DNA of 64,000 nucleotides from Bacillus sp. FJAT-27225 (GCF_001685025.1 NZ_MAYU01000012.1:941767-1005766), one strand, 5' to 3'. Counted from the first letter of the stretch, positions 1-9,461 are shown. Notes: generated by a model from the letters alone, not told the origin. Numbers and translations are program-made.

Positions 1-638
1 ACCCGTTTCCGGTCCTTTAGCGCGGTTTCAATTGCCGCGAATAACACCTCTGTCTTCCCAGCCCCGCAAACCGCCCAAACGAGTAGGCTCGAATTTTGAC
101 GAACGGCATCAACTGCGCGGTTCGACGCATTTTGCTGCCCGTCGGATAATGTCCCAGTCCATTCGAGAATTTTTTCAGGCGGGTCGAAATCAGGCGGCGC
201 GCCAATCCAGCCTATTAAAGGAGTACATTCACTGACACGGCCCATCATAATGCAGTTGCGGCAATACGTGCAGAGTTCTCCGCATCTTGCACAGAGGAAG
301 GAAGCAAACAGCTCTTTAGCCCGGTTCCCGCATCTGTAGCAGCTGGGATTTCCGCCTTTTTGCTCAATTCCCCTTCGGTACGTTATAAAGCCGTTTTCAT
401 AGTGATCGTGAATTTCCTGGAGGGTGTTTGGTAAATCATCTAGAAGCAGCTGTTTTCCGGCCAAGTGGGATTGAAGTTCAGGGTTGAATTGGAAGTCACG
501 GTTTAGGTCTGGGCGGGGGATCGCCTGGAGGTCAGTGATTCTTTTTGTATTGAATGGGAACTGCGCGATGCCGGAATTAGTATAGGTTGGGAGGATGGGG
601 GTGATAAGTCTATTTTCAATGGTGAATTTCATGAACAT
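1..638 (-). CDS. comFA: ComFA, DNA-uptake helicase (5' part, runs off left edge)
   Basis: N-terminal part of the late competence ATPase ComFA, which drives single-stranded DNA import during transformation. Reading leftwards from ATG at 638 (or ATG 632) there is an open frame to the window edge. About 100 residues in there is a cysteine cluster (SCYRCG, FLCARCG, CTYCRNC), the zinc-binding block typical of ComFA, and about 100 residues later a Walker A motif (CGAGKTE) in the DEAD/DEAH helicase core. The start overlaps the 3' end of the NERD-domain gene by 23 bp, suggesting translational coupling. In Bacillus comFA directly follows degV; here two extra genes lie between. The helicase motifs after Walker A are outside the window. 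Confidence 0.9.
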   Translation of the reverse strand, partial: MFMKFTIENRLITPILPTYTNSGIAQFPFNTKRITDLQAIPRPDLNRDFQFNPELQSHLAGKQLLLDDLPNTLQEIHDHYENGFITYRRGIEQKGGNPSCYRCGNRAKELFASFLCARCGELCTYCRNCIMMGRVSECTPLIGWIGAPPDFDPPEKILEWTGTLSDGQQNASNRAVDAVRQNSSLLVWAVCGAGKTEVLFAAIETALKDRKR

Positions 639-1641
639 GCCCCTTTTGTTTAGTTTTTAGGAATAGAAAAGGATCGGCTAGGAGCTCTCTGATATTGTTT
701 GGCATATGGTATACATGTCCTTTTGCATTACCTGAAAAGGGAATGTTTATTCCTTTTAAAAAGTTATGGGTATGATGGCGGTTGGGAATTGCCAAAAATA
801 CTCTTAAATCTGAATTAGTGGCTGTGGGCTCACAAAGCAGAAAATAATCTATGAGTTTTATTAAGTAGGCATCTTTAAAAGATTGGTTGCATAAAAAACA
901 ACCTCCTTTTCCTCTAATATAGACCAATTGATTATTACAGATGGGACAAGTAACCCCATCCATTAAATCCTTTCGAGTTATATGAAATGCGCTTGTCCCA
1001 CTTTTGTTATAAGGTGTATTAAGTGAAAGAAGGAAAGCGCAAATATCTTGAACTTGGTTAAAAGTTAAAATCTCTTTTTTATACAATCTTTCCAACTGAA
1101 AGATTCTCTGGACTATGGTATTAGCATGACATACCCTATCTACTTTTTCTGTGTTGGATTTTAGAATAGTCTTTGGGCTGGCAATTGAAACAAGATAATC
1201 AAAAGATAGGCCTGGAAATTGTTTTGATAGAAGAGAGCTGAGCTTGAGGATTAAATTTTTTGACTGAACAATGGGGTCTTCAAAGGCTTCTTCCATATCA
1301 CCTTCAATCCTGATGAGTTGGTCAAAATGTCCATCGAAAAACAGGACCCCTTTGATATTTTTGGACTCGATAATTAGACAGTATCTTCTGGTGAGAATGA
1401 GAGTATCAATTTGAAAGTAGTCGTCTTTGAAGGGAAGGCGGAGATCGTTGAGGATAAAATACCCGTCATCAGGAAGCATACGCAGGTAAAAATCTAACTG
1501 AGTTTCACCCCAGTACCCTGCTTTTCTCCGAGAAAGCTCACTTTCAATATCACTGCGCTTCGAACTTTGTTTGGGGAGGTTCCTGAGCAACGCTTCTAAC
1601 TTTAGTACCTTAAAAGGAATTTTCCGTTCATTTAAATTCAA
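616..1641 (-). CDS. NERD-domain (nuclease-related) protein
   Basis: A 341-residue protein with a NERD domain at about residues 40-150 (GETQLDFYL, FQIDTLIL, IIESKNIKG), a fold related to restriction-type nucleases and found in many Gram-positive proteins of unknown role. A C-terminal CPIC...CFLC zinc-ribbon-like pair sits at roughly residues 230-255. The start is TTG at 1641 behind a very strong GGAGGAG site; the nearby ATG at the same site opens only a six-codon frame. The gene overlaps comFA by 23 bp, so the two are probably co-transcribed. This gene is not part of the B. subtilis degU-degV-comFA neighbourhood, so it looks like an insertion. No signal peptide or membrane segment is seen. Function unknown; a DNA-related role with comFA is only a guess from position. 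Confidence 0.8.
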   Translation of the reverse strand: MNLNERKIPFKVLKLEALLRNLPKQSSKRSDIESELSRRKAGYWGETQLDFYLRMLPDDGYFILNDLRLPFKDDYFQIDTLILTRRYCLIIESKNIKGVLFFDGHFDQLIRIEGDMEEAFEDPIVQSKNLILKLSSLLSKQFPGLSFDYLVSIASPKTILKSNTEKVDRVCHANTIVQRIFQLERLYKKEILTFNQVQDICAFLLSLNTPYNKSGTSAFHITRKDLMDGVTCPICNNQLVYIRGKGGCFLCNQSFKDAYLIKLIDYFLLCEPTATNSDLRVFLAIPNRHHTHNFLKGINIPFSGNAKGHVYHMPNNIRELLADPFLFLKTKQKGHVHEIHH

Positions 1642-1778
1642 TAATCATTCTCCTCCTTTCGTTTACTAGGAACTTTCTATAAATGCGTTGAATCTTCCTT
1701 CCAGCCAACTCTTCGTTTTGTGAAAAAAATATGAACTATTTTTCAATCCGCTATCATTCTGCTATTGCAGAGCTAGCT

Positions 1779-1871
1779 TTTATGCGTGCTTTTTTGTTTT
1801 TATGTGCAATTTTAAAAATTTATGCGCACTTTTTCCGTTTTTATGCGTACTTCCAGAAATATATGCGCACA
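1779..1871. repeat. Five degenerate repeats with ~20-bp spacing
   Basis: The core TATGCGYRC (one copy TATGTGC) begins at 1781, 1801, 1821, 1842 and 1862, giving spacings of 20, 20, 21 and 20 bp, i.e. two helical turns. Three copies continue into a T-rich tail. The regular phasing puts all cores on one face of the DNA. Could be a regulator-binding array or a decayed short tandem repeat. Confidence 0.7.
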
Positions 1872-1952
1872 AGCTATGGTCCACCTATTAAATACTAGTT
1901 GCTCCTCCCCCAAAACTCTAGCTGACTATTAAAAATTATATTTCTCTAAAGG

Positions 1953-1977
1953 AAACAAGCCATCCCGCTAACGCAGG
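1953..1977 (-). terminator. Terminator after the radical SAM gene
   Basis: GCCATCC / GGATGGC stem with a 9-10 nt loop, followed on the minus strand by TTGTTTCCTTT. Confidence 0.7.
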
Positions 1978-2025
1978 ATGGCCCCATCATCCAAAACCCA
2001 AACCTCTACACACTCTAAAACACAA

Positions 2026-3831
2026 TTAAAAACCTTTCTCCTCCCCGGAATAGACCGAAACGCTTTTGCGGTCCACGATACCGAGCTTGCAGCGAATTCC
2101 ACGTAGGATCTCGTCACCAAGCAATTCGAGTCCTATCCAGCCGAGGGATAAGAAGTCGGCGTAGCGTTTGGAGACTTCCCATTTGAGTTCGTTTTTGCCG
2201 CAGATGCTGTGGCGGTTGACTTCTTCGACTTCTCTTTTGATGAGGGCGAGTCCGGCTTGTTTGTCATCTTCAGGCAGGAGCAGCATTTGATCGATTCGCT
2301 TCATGAATTCTAGGGATTTGGTAATTTTGTATTCTATTTCCTCGTATTCATCCTGCTGAATCAGGCCGTATTTAAGCTTGAATTTATTTAGCAGGAGGGC
2401 CGAGTCATAGGTAGCGCGGACGATTTCGTCGCGGGTCATGGCGTTGGTTTCGTAGCTGAGCATGTACTTCCAGGAAGGTGACAGCATTGCCTGGCGAAAG
2501 TCCTCCAGATGAAAACAGAACTTCCTGTAGCCGTGCAATTCTGGGTGCTCATAGGCCGGGCTGCCGGGATCCAGGAATGGAGCGAGCGGCGCAATAAAAT
2601 ACGATATGCGTGAGTCGTTACCACACTTATTGTGAATCTTTTCACAAAATAACACATTATCAAGAGCGCTCTGATAGCTTTGTCCAGGGATACCGGTCAT
2701 GAAGAACAAATCAATCTTGGCACAGCCGTGCTGTAGCGCATATTGCAGGGTTTCAATAATCTTCTTATTGGTGCAGTTAAACTTGCCATTGACGCGGCGA
2801 ATTTCCTGATCAGACGATTCGAGTGTAATCTCGATGCTATATTTGGGGACCGCTTTATGGAGCCTTTCGAAAAAGTCCTCATCCACATACTGAAACAGTT
2901 CGAAAACAAGCTCATCCTTGAGGTTCATTTTTGACAACCCATCAAAAAACTCTTCAACGTATTCCTTGCCGCCTTCGCGAATGTCATTCAATAGGAAGAT
3001 GGGTGCCCGGCTGAATCGCTGAATAAGGGAGATGTCTTCCAGCATACTCTGCGGAGACCTCATCAAGATTTTCTTCCGGTTGCAGTTCAATGCATAGGCA
3101 TCCCGGGATCCTCCGCAAATCAGACAATTATAATTGCAGCCTTTCGAAGTCAGGATTGCCGTATTCGGATAGTGCAGCCAACCCTTATAGGGCAGCGGGT
3201 CAAGCAGGTTGAAGCATTTAAAAACTGAGCGGATGACATAGCGGTAGCCCGGGAGGTTGAAATCATCCAGGCTGTCCGGAACATACGTATGCGGGTTATG
3301 AATATGTTCCCCATCCCGTTTCCAGCTTAGATTAGGAATCATGCTCAAATCCCTGTGCCCGGCATCCAGGGCATTCAAGAGCATCAGAATCAGCTTTTCA
3401 GTTGTATCACCCCTCACAACATAGTCAACACAAGGGTACTCAAGCAATTCTTCGTGAAAATAGGTGGAGGATAGTCCCCCGAACATGACTGGTACTGTCG
3501 GATGGAGTTTTTTGCAAATGTTTGCGAGTTCTATGCTGCCATGTGCGTGTGGCAGCCAATGGAGGTCGATGCCGAATGATTTTGTCTTAATCCGGCGGAG
3601 CTTTTTTTCTACATCGAAGTGTGGGTCCATCAGCATCCGGTTGGCGATGTTAATGATTTTGACTTTTAGTCCGTACCGTTCTAGGTAATCCCCTATACTC
3701 GTCAAACCAATTGGGTACATCTCAAACACTGGTGAAGAGGGGACAACATCGCTAATTGGGCCAGTGAATAGCATCTCCTTCCTAAAATCATAAACAGTTG
3801 GCGGATGAAGCAATACTAAATCGTAAACCAT
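2026..3831 (-). CDS. B12-binding-domain radical SAM protein
   Basis: A 601-residue cytoplasmic protein. The N-terminal part (about 30-165) resembles a cobalamin-binding Rossmann domain (DLHWLPHAHGS, then VMFGGLSS). The radical SAM [4Fe-4S] motif CxxxCxxC is C232, C236, C239 (CNYNCLICGG). The rest of the barrel contains LFFMTGIPGQ and ITLESSD, usual for these proteins. Such enzymes methylate or rearrange unreactive carbons using SAM and often cobalamin; the substrate cannot be told from the sequence. The ATG at 3831 follows an AGGGTGAT site. The gene has its own terminator and sits between degV and comFA, where B. subtilis has nothing, so it is probably an insertion. No RiPP precursor or partner maturase is visible nearby. 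Confidence 0.85.
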   Translation of the reverse strand: MVYDLVLLHPPTVYDFRKEMLFTGPISDVVPSSPVFEMYPIGLTSIGDYLERYGLKVKIINIANRMLMDPHFDVEKKLRRIKTKSFGIDLHWLPHAHGSIELANICKKLHPTVPVMFGGLSSTYFHEELLEYPCVDYVVRGDTTEKLILMLLNALDAGHRDLSMIPNLSWKRDGEHIHNPHTYVPDSLDDFNLPGYRYVIRSVFKCFNLLDPLPYKGWLHYPNTAILTSKGCNYNCLICGGSRDAYALNCNRKKILMRSPQSMLEDISLIQRFSRAPIFLLNDIREGGKEYVEEFFDGLSKMNLKDELVFELFQYVDEDFFERLHKAVPKYSIEITLESSDQEIRRVNGKFNCTNKKIIETLQYALQHGCAKIDLFFMTGIPGQSYQSALDNVLFCEKIHNKCGNDSRISYFIAPLAPFLDPGSPAYEHPELHGYRKFCFHLEDFRQAMLSPSWKYMLSYETNAMTRDEIVRATYDSALLLNKFKLKYGLIQQDEYEEIEYKITKSLEFMKRIDQMLLLPEDDKQAGLALIKREVEEVNRHSICGKNELKWEVSKRYADFLSLGWIGLELLGDEILRGIRCKLGIVDRKSVSVYSGEEKGF

Positions 3832-3995
3832 TTCATCACCCTAATTTTTTATTAAATGATGTGCTCCCTTACATTTTGGCATATTTTGGTCAAAATAAGG
3901 TCTTTTGTTACGAAATGTAATCGAATGTTCAATCTTTCACAAATTTTAGTGAGAAAGCTCTCACTCCCTTACTACCAAACGGAGAAGTCACCAAT

Positions 3996-4024
3996 TAAAA
4001 AGCCATCCCAAAATGAGATGGCTA
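3996..4024 (-). terminator. degV terminator
   Basis: AGCCATCTCA / TGGGATGGCT hairpin read on the minus strand, directly followed by TTTTT, 10 bp after the degV stop codon. Confidence 0.8.
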
Positions 4025-4033
4025 TGTTAGACA

Positions 4034-4876
4034 TTATCTTTTTTTATACCAGCCCATCCCCATTGCGCCTTCACCTAAATGGGTACCGATAACAGGGCCA
4101 AAGTAGCCAATCGAAAACCTGACTTGGGGAAGGGTTGATTCTAGTTCTGCCTTCCATGCAAGTGCTTCTTCCTCGCGGTTAGCATGAATGATCACCGCTT
4201 CGTATTCCCCAGCTTCTACGGTGGCTTCTTTCAATAATTCAACAATCCGGTTCATTGCTCTTTTACGGGTGCGGATTTTTTCAAAAGGAACGATCATCTT
4301 TTCCTCAAAATGAAGCAGGGGCTTCACTTGTAGAAGGCTGCCGATCAATGCCTGGGCACTTGATAGCCTGCCGCCTCGCTGAAGATGGGCAAGGTCATCT
4401 ACCATAAAATAAGCCCGCATCGTCTTTTTCATTTCCTCTAGCCGTCCGACAATTGCCTCGGGATTTTCACCGCGATTTGCCATTTCCGCTGCCTCAAGTA
4501 CATAAAAGCCCTGGACCATGCAGCTGATTTCGGAATCGAATGGATAAAGCGCAATCCCTTCTACCATCGAGCCTGCCGTGACTGCTCCCTGATAGGTGCC
4601 GCTTATCCCGCTCGACAAGTGAATGCTGATGATAGCATCATATTCCTTGCTAAGCCGTTCAAAAAGGTCAGCAAATTGCCCAATTGGAGGCTGGGAGGTT
4701 GTGGGCAATCCCTTTGTCTTTACTTCCTCGTAAAATTCGGATGCATGTATTTCAACTTCTTCCTGATACGCTTCTTCACCAAAAATAACATTTAAAGGAA
4801 TCATATGTATGTTCAATCGTTCGCGCAGTTCCCGTGGTATGTATGCCGTACTATCTGTGACAACAGCAGTTTTCAT
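4034..4876 (-). CDS. degV: DegV-family fatty-acid-binding protein
   Basis: A 280-residue DegV/FakB-type protein. The family binds a single long-chain fatty acid and in several Firmicutes presents it to the kinase FakA for phospholipid synthesis. Diagnostic segments are VVTDSTAYIP at the N-terminus, TTSQPPIGQF, the SSGISGTYQGA loop and the VDDLAHLQRGGRLS region. ATG at 4876 follows AAGGATGG. Length matches the family. It keeps its Bacillus position between degU and comFA, although a broken nucleotidase gene and a radical SAM gene now flank it. It has its own terminator, so it is probably a single-gene transcript. Confidence 0.9.
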   Translation of the reverse strand: MKTAVVTDSTAYIPRELRERLNIHMIPLNVIFGEEAYQEEVEIHASEFYEEVKTKGLPTTSQPPIGQFADLFERLSKEYDAIISIHLSSGISGTYQGAVTAGSMVEGIALYPFDSEISCMVQGFYVLEAAEMANRGENPEAIVGRLEEMKKTMRAYFMVDDLAHLQRGGRLSSAQALIGSLLQVKPLLHFEEKMIVPFEKIRTRKRAMNRIVELLKEATVEAGEYEAVIIHANREEEALAWKAELESTLPQVRFSIGYFGPVIGTHLGEGAMGMGWYKKR

Positions 4877-4974
4877 ATATTAATACCATCCTTATAGGTT
4901 TATATGTTCCTATTTTATAGGAAGCCAGTGGAAAAAGCATCCTTGTAAATAGAAAAGATTAGAATCTCAAACGA

Positions 4975-5002
4975 GGAAAACCGCACCCTGCTGGATGCGG
5001 TT
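4975..5002 (-). terminator. Terminator after the nucleotidase pseudogene
   Basis: AACCGCA(T/C)CC stem with GGGTGCGGTT, loop AGCA, then TTTTCC on the minus strand. Confidence 0.75.
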
Positions 5003-5087
5003 CTTATCCCATTATCATGCTTTGTCTTTCATGGAGTCTATTCTTTAGCTTAGCATATCTCAAATAAAGAGACGGCAGCTGCCCAAC

Positions 5088-6755
5088 CTATTGATTTGCA
5101 ACGACTGGCAAAGTCAGTCGGTACTTTGCAAACCCGCCTGCTGCTTCACCAACATACGCAATAGGGCTGTTATCGCCAATTACTTTTTGTGCATCTGGAG
5201 AGGATTCAAAGGTTACATTTACCTCAGACGATACTGCCGAGAACCGATAGTTTTGATCGGCAGAAGGATTGATTGTTCCAACTTCCAGAATGTAGTCGAT
5301 GATAGCCTGGCGGTTTTCATCAGGGTACATTGTTACTGCCGATTTGTTTCGTACACCAGGGAAATTCCCGCTTGCACGGTAATTGTTTGTTGCCACAAGG
5401 AATACCTGGTTTGGATCAATTGGCTTGCCATCGAACTCAAGGTTCTTGATTCGGTTGGCAGAATCATTTACCAGATTTCCTTTAGGATCATATTTCGCCG
5501 GCTCAGTTACATCAATCTCATACGTAACCCCATCAATAACATCATAATTGTAAGCTTGGAAATCAGTATTTATTAGCGGCTGCTCGCCGCCCTTTGTTAC
5601 ATCAATTTGGTTGAATTGGCCTGCGGACATTTCAAGCCATTCTTTCACATCTGCACCCGTCACTTTAATCGTGGCAACTGTGTTCGGATACAGGTAAAGG
5701 TCTGCTACGTTCTTAATAAAGATGCCGCTTACGACCTGACAAAAGTTGAAGGCGTCGACGCCGTCATTTCCGGACATAACCACGGCTTGTTCCCTGGAGG
5801 CTATAAAGACCTTCCTGGAGTTGACCAGGCGAAAGGAACAGTAAACGGCGTTCCATTCATCATGGCCGGCAATTGGGGCAACAACCTCGGTGTCATGGAC
5901 ATTGTGATTGAAAAAGTAAAGGGAAAATGGTTAGTAACAGATTCAAAAGTCCATTTCCTTATAACCAGCATCTCCCATGCCAGTATGGGCCAGGACGATA
6001 ATCAGGTCCGCACCCTCTTTTTTCATTTTAGGAATATTGGTTTCTACCGATTTGACAATATCCTTTGTAATGACTTTTCCTTCCAGGTTTGCTTTATCCC
6101 AGGTCATAATTTGTGGCGGAACTACTCCGATTACGCCCACTTTAATCACTTGTGTTTTGCCGCTGTTGTCTTTAACCTTTTTGTTTATGATTTGGTATGG
6201 CTTGAAGTAGTTTACATCGTTTGAAGGGTTGCTGTCTCCATCATCCTTAAAGACGTTCGCGTTTACATATGGCATTGGCGCATCGTCAAGAACTTCATCA
6301 AGGAACTCGAGACCATAGTTAAATTCATGATTGCCCAATGTTGCAGCATCATAGCCAAGCAGGCTCATCGCTTCAAATACAGGATGGACCTCGCCATCTT
6401 CAAGTACATCAACCTTGGCTTTGTAATCGCCAAGCGGGTTACCCTGGATGAGGTCACCGTTATCGAACAGGAGTGAGTTTTTTGCCTCAGCCCTTGCCTG
6501 CTTAATGAGAGTTGCAGTTTTAGCTAATCCATACTCATCGGTAGGAGCATCTTTGTAGTAATCGTAATTAACCAGATGAGTATGAATATCTGTCGTTCCC
6601 ATAATCCTTAAGTCAACTTCAAATTTTCCGGCTTGATCCGGCTTAGCTGCAGTTGCCGGGTTAATGGAAAATGGTGTAGAAAAAATAGATAATGCCAGTG
6701 TTGCCACAGCTAAGGATTTCCCAACCTTTTTAATGGACCCCTTCACATTGCGCAC
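5088..6755 (-). pseudogene. Secreted 5'-nucleotidase / cyclic phosphodiesterase, broken by inversion and deletion
   Basis: Remains of an exported UshA/YfkN-type nucleotidase. The N-terminal part (6755 to about 5955) has a signal peptide, the metallophosphatase motifs (MGTTDIHTHL, GDLIQGNP, LGNHEFNYG) and ends at VLAHTGMGDAGYKE, after which the frame hits a stop. The C-terminal part (about 5717 to 5088) has the 5'-nucleotidase C-terminal domain (VADLYLYPNTVATIKVTG, ATNNYRASG). The piece expected between them, including the SGHNH metal-binding motif, lies on the opposite strand at about 5718-5954. In addition roughly a hundred residues expected between that piece and the C-terminal domain appear to be missing. 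The gene still has a sigma-A-like promoter and a terminator, so the damage may be recent. A nonfunctional product is very likely. Confidence 0.85.
5718..5954 (+). other. Inverted internal segment of the nucleotidase gene
   Basis: On the plus strand this segment encodes DAAYDLTKVEG, AVISGHNHG, GVPFIMAGNWGNNLG and KWLVTDSKV, which is the missing middle of the minus-strand metallophosphatase domain. Junctions are near 5717/5718 and 5954/5955. I see no long inverted repeats at the junctions. Confidence 0.85.
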
Positions 6756-6799
6756 TCCCCTATTATTTTAATTAGTGCCAAAAGTATGACACCTCTATC

Positions 6800-6829
6800 A
6801 TTTTAGTCATCAGTAGAATCGTTTGTAAA
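6800..6829 (-). promoter_or_regulatory. Possible sigma-A promoter of the nucleotidase pseudogene
   Basis: TTTACA (6829-6824), 18-bp spacer, TAAAAT (6805-6800), about 45 bp before the ATG. Confidence 0.35.
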
Positions 6830-7080
6830 CTTTTAAGAAGCGGAAATATTCGTTTATTATCGATATAAACTCGCAGATTAAGCACTTTTTTTACACATTC
6901 TTAACTATTTTCCGAACATTTTAGGAAAATCGGCCCTTTCTGACAGTAAAACTGCTATTTCCGACAATTTTCTTCGTCAAAAAATGCTTCTATTTGCCCG
7001 GTACATTTTAAACAAATATAGTTCTTTGTATTTACAACTTAACCAAACCCGAACAAATCATTCTATAACCCTAATCAATA
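6830..7080. other. AT-rich non-coding stretch
   Basis: Nothing recognisable between the nucleotidase promoter region and the degSU terminator. Confidence 0.4.
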
Positions 7081-7166
7081 CAAAAAACACTCCAACAAAT
7101 GAACTGCACCCCAATTGTTAGACACACTTAACAATTGGGGTCACTTCACAAATGGAGTGTTTTTTG
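7081..7166 (-). terminator. degSU terminator with an inserted inner hairpin
   Basis: A perfect 14-bp outer stem (7081-7094 with 7153-7166) whose A/T-rich ends serve as U-run in either direction. Instead of a short loop it holds a second perfect hairpin. Removing 7100-7148 and one CAAA copy leaves an ordinary terminator with a 5-nt loop (ACAAA). Confidence 0.85.
7100..7148. mobile_element. Likely 49-bp IS3-type end-to-end remnant
   Basis: The left end TGAACTGCACCCCAATTGTT and the right end (read inward) TGAAGTGACCCCAATTGTTA are near-identical inverted repeats of the kind seen at IS3-family (IS150-like) termini. The unit is flanked by a direct 4-bp repeat CAAA (7096-7099 and 7149-7152), as expected for a target duplication. 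There is no transposase left. A natural nested hairpin is the alternative. Confidence 0.6.
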
Positions 7167-7181
7167 AACAGCACGGGATAC

Positions 7182-7868
7182 TTATCTAACCTCGACCCAG
7201 CCATTCTTGATGGCTACGACTACAGCCTGCGTCCGGTCATTTACATTCATTTTCTGTAAAATATTGCTGACATGGTTTTTAACCGTTTTTTCGCTTATAT
7301 AGAGAGCTTCGCCTATTCCGCGGTTGCTTTTTCCATCAGCCAGCATTTGGAGAACCTCGCATTCCCTTCTGGTCAGCAGATGGAGCGGCCTGCGAATTTC
7401 GGTTTGCTGCAAACCGGCCGCAGCACTTTCCTCAGCTGCCCCTACAAGCCGGCGATATTCATTAACAAGATTGTGGGTTACTTTGGGGTGGAGGTAAGAT
7501 CCTCCTGCCGCGACGACTTTTACTGCCTCGATAAGGGCATCTGCATCCATCTCCTTGAGCAAGTAGCCCCTTGCCCCAGTTTGCAATGCATGCATCACAT
7601 AATTCTCATCATCATGGATGGACAAAATGATGATTTTCGTTTCCGGATAGCGCTCCATGACAAGTGCCGTCGCTTCTACCCCGTTAAGATTCGGCATGTT
7701 GATATCCATAATGACAACATCTGGGTCATGCTCCTTAATCAAATCAAGAGCGCTTGTCCCATCGTCCCCTTCGGCAACAACATCAAAGGATTTTTCAAAC
7801 TCCAAAATCCTTTTTACTCCTTCACGGAAAAGCTGGTGGTCGTCTATAATTACTATCTTTGTTTTCAT
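7182..7868 (-). CDS. degU: DegU, response regulator
   Basis: NarL/LuxR-type response regulator of the DegS-DegU pair, which controls exoenzymes, motility, competence and biofilm genes in Bacillus. The receiver domain (1-120) has the acidic pocket DD at 9-10 and phospho-acceptor D55 (VVIMDINMP); the C-terminal LuxR helix-turn-helix (about 160-225) contains [20 protein letters not shown] and [10 protein letters not shown]. The start chosen is ATG 7868 because AAGGAGG lies 8 bp upstream; ATG 7874 is too close to it. The resulting 228 residues match the B. subtilis length. It lies 31 bp after degS and ends in the hairpin terminator that carries a probable IS fossil. Confidence 0.95.
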   Translation of the reverse strand: MKTKIVIIDDHQLFREGVKRILEFEKSFDVVAEGDDGTSALDLIKEHDPDVVIMDINMPNLNGVEATALVMERYPETKIIILSIHDDENYVMHALQTGARGYLLKEMDADALIEAVKVVAAGGSYLHPKVTHNLVNEYRRLVGAAEESAAAGLQQTEIRRPLHLLTRRECEVLQMLADGKSNRGIGEALYISEKTVKNHVSNILQKMNVNDRTQAVVVAIKNGWVEVR

Positions 7869-7899
7869 TCCCATCGCCTCCTTGTAACTCCTCCCGCTA

Positions 7900-9045
7900 T
7901 TATTCCTGCGGTATCGGCACCTGGATGATGACTGCTGCCCCCTGTCCAGGCTTGGATGAAATCGCGAATTGTCCGCCAAGCAGATCAACTCGTTCTTTCA
8001 TGCCCATGATGCCGAACGAATTGTATTTTCTCTTTTTCGGATCAAATCCTTTGCCGTTGTCCTTAATGACAACTGTAACTCCTGTTTCCTTCATTTCAAG
8101 CTTTACTTGGATTTCACTGGCTTCAGCATGCTTCAAGGCATTCTGGACTGATTCCTGAACCAGCCTGAAAAGAGCCACTTCATAGTTGGAAGGGAGACGT
8201 TGGTCGGCCCTAAGATTGTGGAAGGATATCTTTACTGTTTTATGGTAATCCTCCATTGTTTGCAGGTATTTCTTTAATGTTGGAATAAGTCCAAGATCAT
8301 CGAGTGCCATCGGCCGTAAATCATAGATGATACGGCGAACTTCATACAAAGAGTTCCTGACCATTTGCTTGAAGCTTTTAATTTCGGCAAGGGCTGCATC
8401 AATGCCATCTTCTTTGTATACACGCTCAACCAGGTCAGAACGCATCATGACATTTGCCAGCATTTGAGCGGGCCCATCATGAATTTCACGTGAAAGCCGC
8501 TTTCTTTCCTCTTCCTGGGCCTCAATGATTTTCAGGCCGAATTCCACCTTAAGCTTGGCATCTTCAATCAGTTCCCCCATTTCCTTCAAATCGCTCATTA
8601 GGTAATTCATGACGACAGAAATTTGGGAGACAAGGTGATCTGCACGGTCTATCGTTTCATGTAAGCCATTCATCCTTCGGACCAGGTCCTTCTTCCGTTC
8701 ATGCAGCTGCTTTTCCATCTGCCTGTTCAGAGTCAGCTCCAACTGAAGTTCATGCGCCTTTTCATACGCTTCCCGTACTTGATCTTCGCTATAGTTTTTA
8801 AAATGCATACTGACTTCCGAAAGCTTGGATCTGGATAGGCGGACTTTGGCTTCGAGGCGCTCCCCTTCACCAACCACCCTATCTGTCAGTTCCTCCACTT
8901 CTGCCAATTCCGAATTCAATGTTTCCAAATCAGCTCGAGATTCTTCACCAATACTGTAGATTTCATTCTTGCTTCTTCCGACTGACTCAATCATTCTTGC
9001 CAGGATGACATCAAGTGTTTTAGTATCAAAATCCTTTATTCTCAT
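7900..9045 (-). CDS. degS: DegS, cytoplasmic sensor histidine kinase
   Basis: A 381-residue soluble histidine kinase. The N-terminal half is the sensor/coiled-coil region (about 30-180, rich in E, R, L heptads). The HisKA_3 phospho-acceptor histidine is in [13 protein letters not shown] (about residue 189), and the ATP-binding domain has the N box NALKHA and G boxes DNGKGFD and FGIMGMKER. It phosphorylates and dephosphorylates DegU. ATG at 9045 follows GGGAGGAAG. Gene order degS-degU and divergence from yvyE are as in B. subtilis. Confidence 0.95.
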   Translation of the reverse strand: MRIKDFDTKTLDVILARMIESVGRSKNEIYSIGEESRADLETLNSELAEVEELTDRVVGEGERLEAKVRLSRSKLSEVSMHFKNYSEDQVREAYEKAHELQLELTLNRQMEKQLHERKKDLVRRMNGLHETIDRADHLVSQISVVMNYLMSDLKEMGELIEDAKLKVEFGLKIIEAQEEERKRLSREIHDGPAQMLANVMMRSDLVERVYKEDGIDAALAEIKSFKQMVRNSLYEVRRIIYDLRPMALDDLGLIPTLKKYLQTMEDYHKTVKISFHNLRADQRLPSNYEVALFRLVQESVQNALKHAEASEIQVKLEMKETGVTVVIKDNGKGFDPKKRKYNSFGIMGMKERVDLLGGQFAISSKPGQGAAVIIQVPIPQE

Positions 9046-9461
9046 ATCTTCCTCCCGGTGCCCAGCGCCCCGTTAAACTCAAGATTTTAGTTGGGAACAT
9101 TCTTGGATTCCCATTTCTAATTCTTAGTTTATCGTGAAAGAATGAACGAAACTATCCATTAATTGAAATAATTTCCGGGATAAAGAAAAAATCGGCAATA
9201 AGGATTATAATTGCAATATCAGTCTGTATCCTTTAGCCTATATAAAGGAGCGATAAACCTATTACTCTGGGTTTTTTTAACCAAACACTATGATTATATT
9301 AGATAGTCATAGATGTTCTCACTATGTATGCAGTGCTAATTATATCATGCAACTTTTTATCCATGTTAACATTTCACCTCTTTTATTGGCTAATGAATTG
9401 GGAAAATATTTCTCCCTTCGCCTCGCCATCCCCATTGAAGACATATTTCAAGGAGGGTAAA

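Larger units (their letters stand above)
1642..2025. other. Intergenic stretch with phased repeats and a terminator
   Basis: 384 bp without a credible gene. It holds five degenerate TATGCG-type repeats (1781-1871) and the terminator of the radical SAM gene (about 1953-1977). Confidence 0.6.

Noticed and set aside
5718..5954. Phase-variable invertible segment
   Set aside because: No inverted repeats at the junctions, no recombinase nearby, and flipping it back would not restore the gene because more sequence is missing.
5607..6224. 205-codon plus-strand frame with nucleotidase-like residues
   Set aside because: Only the 5718-5954 part makes sense; it is the inverted middle of the minus-strand pseudogene and the rest is antisense to it.
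7182..7988. Longer DegU starting inside degS
   Set aside because: The extra N-terminus is antisense-like read of degS coding sequence in another frame, and the strong ribosome site points to 7868.
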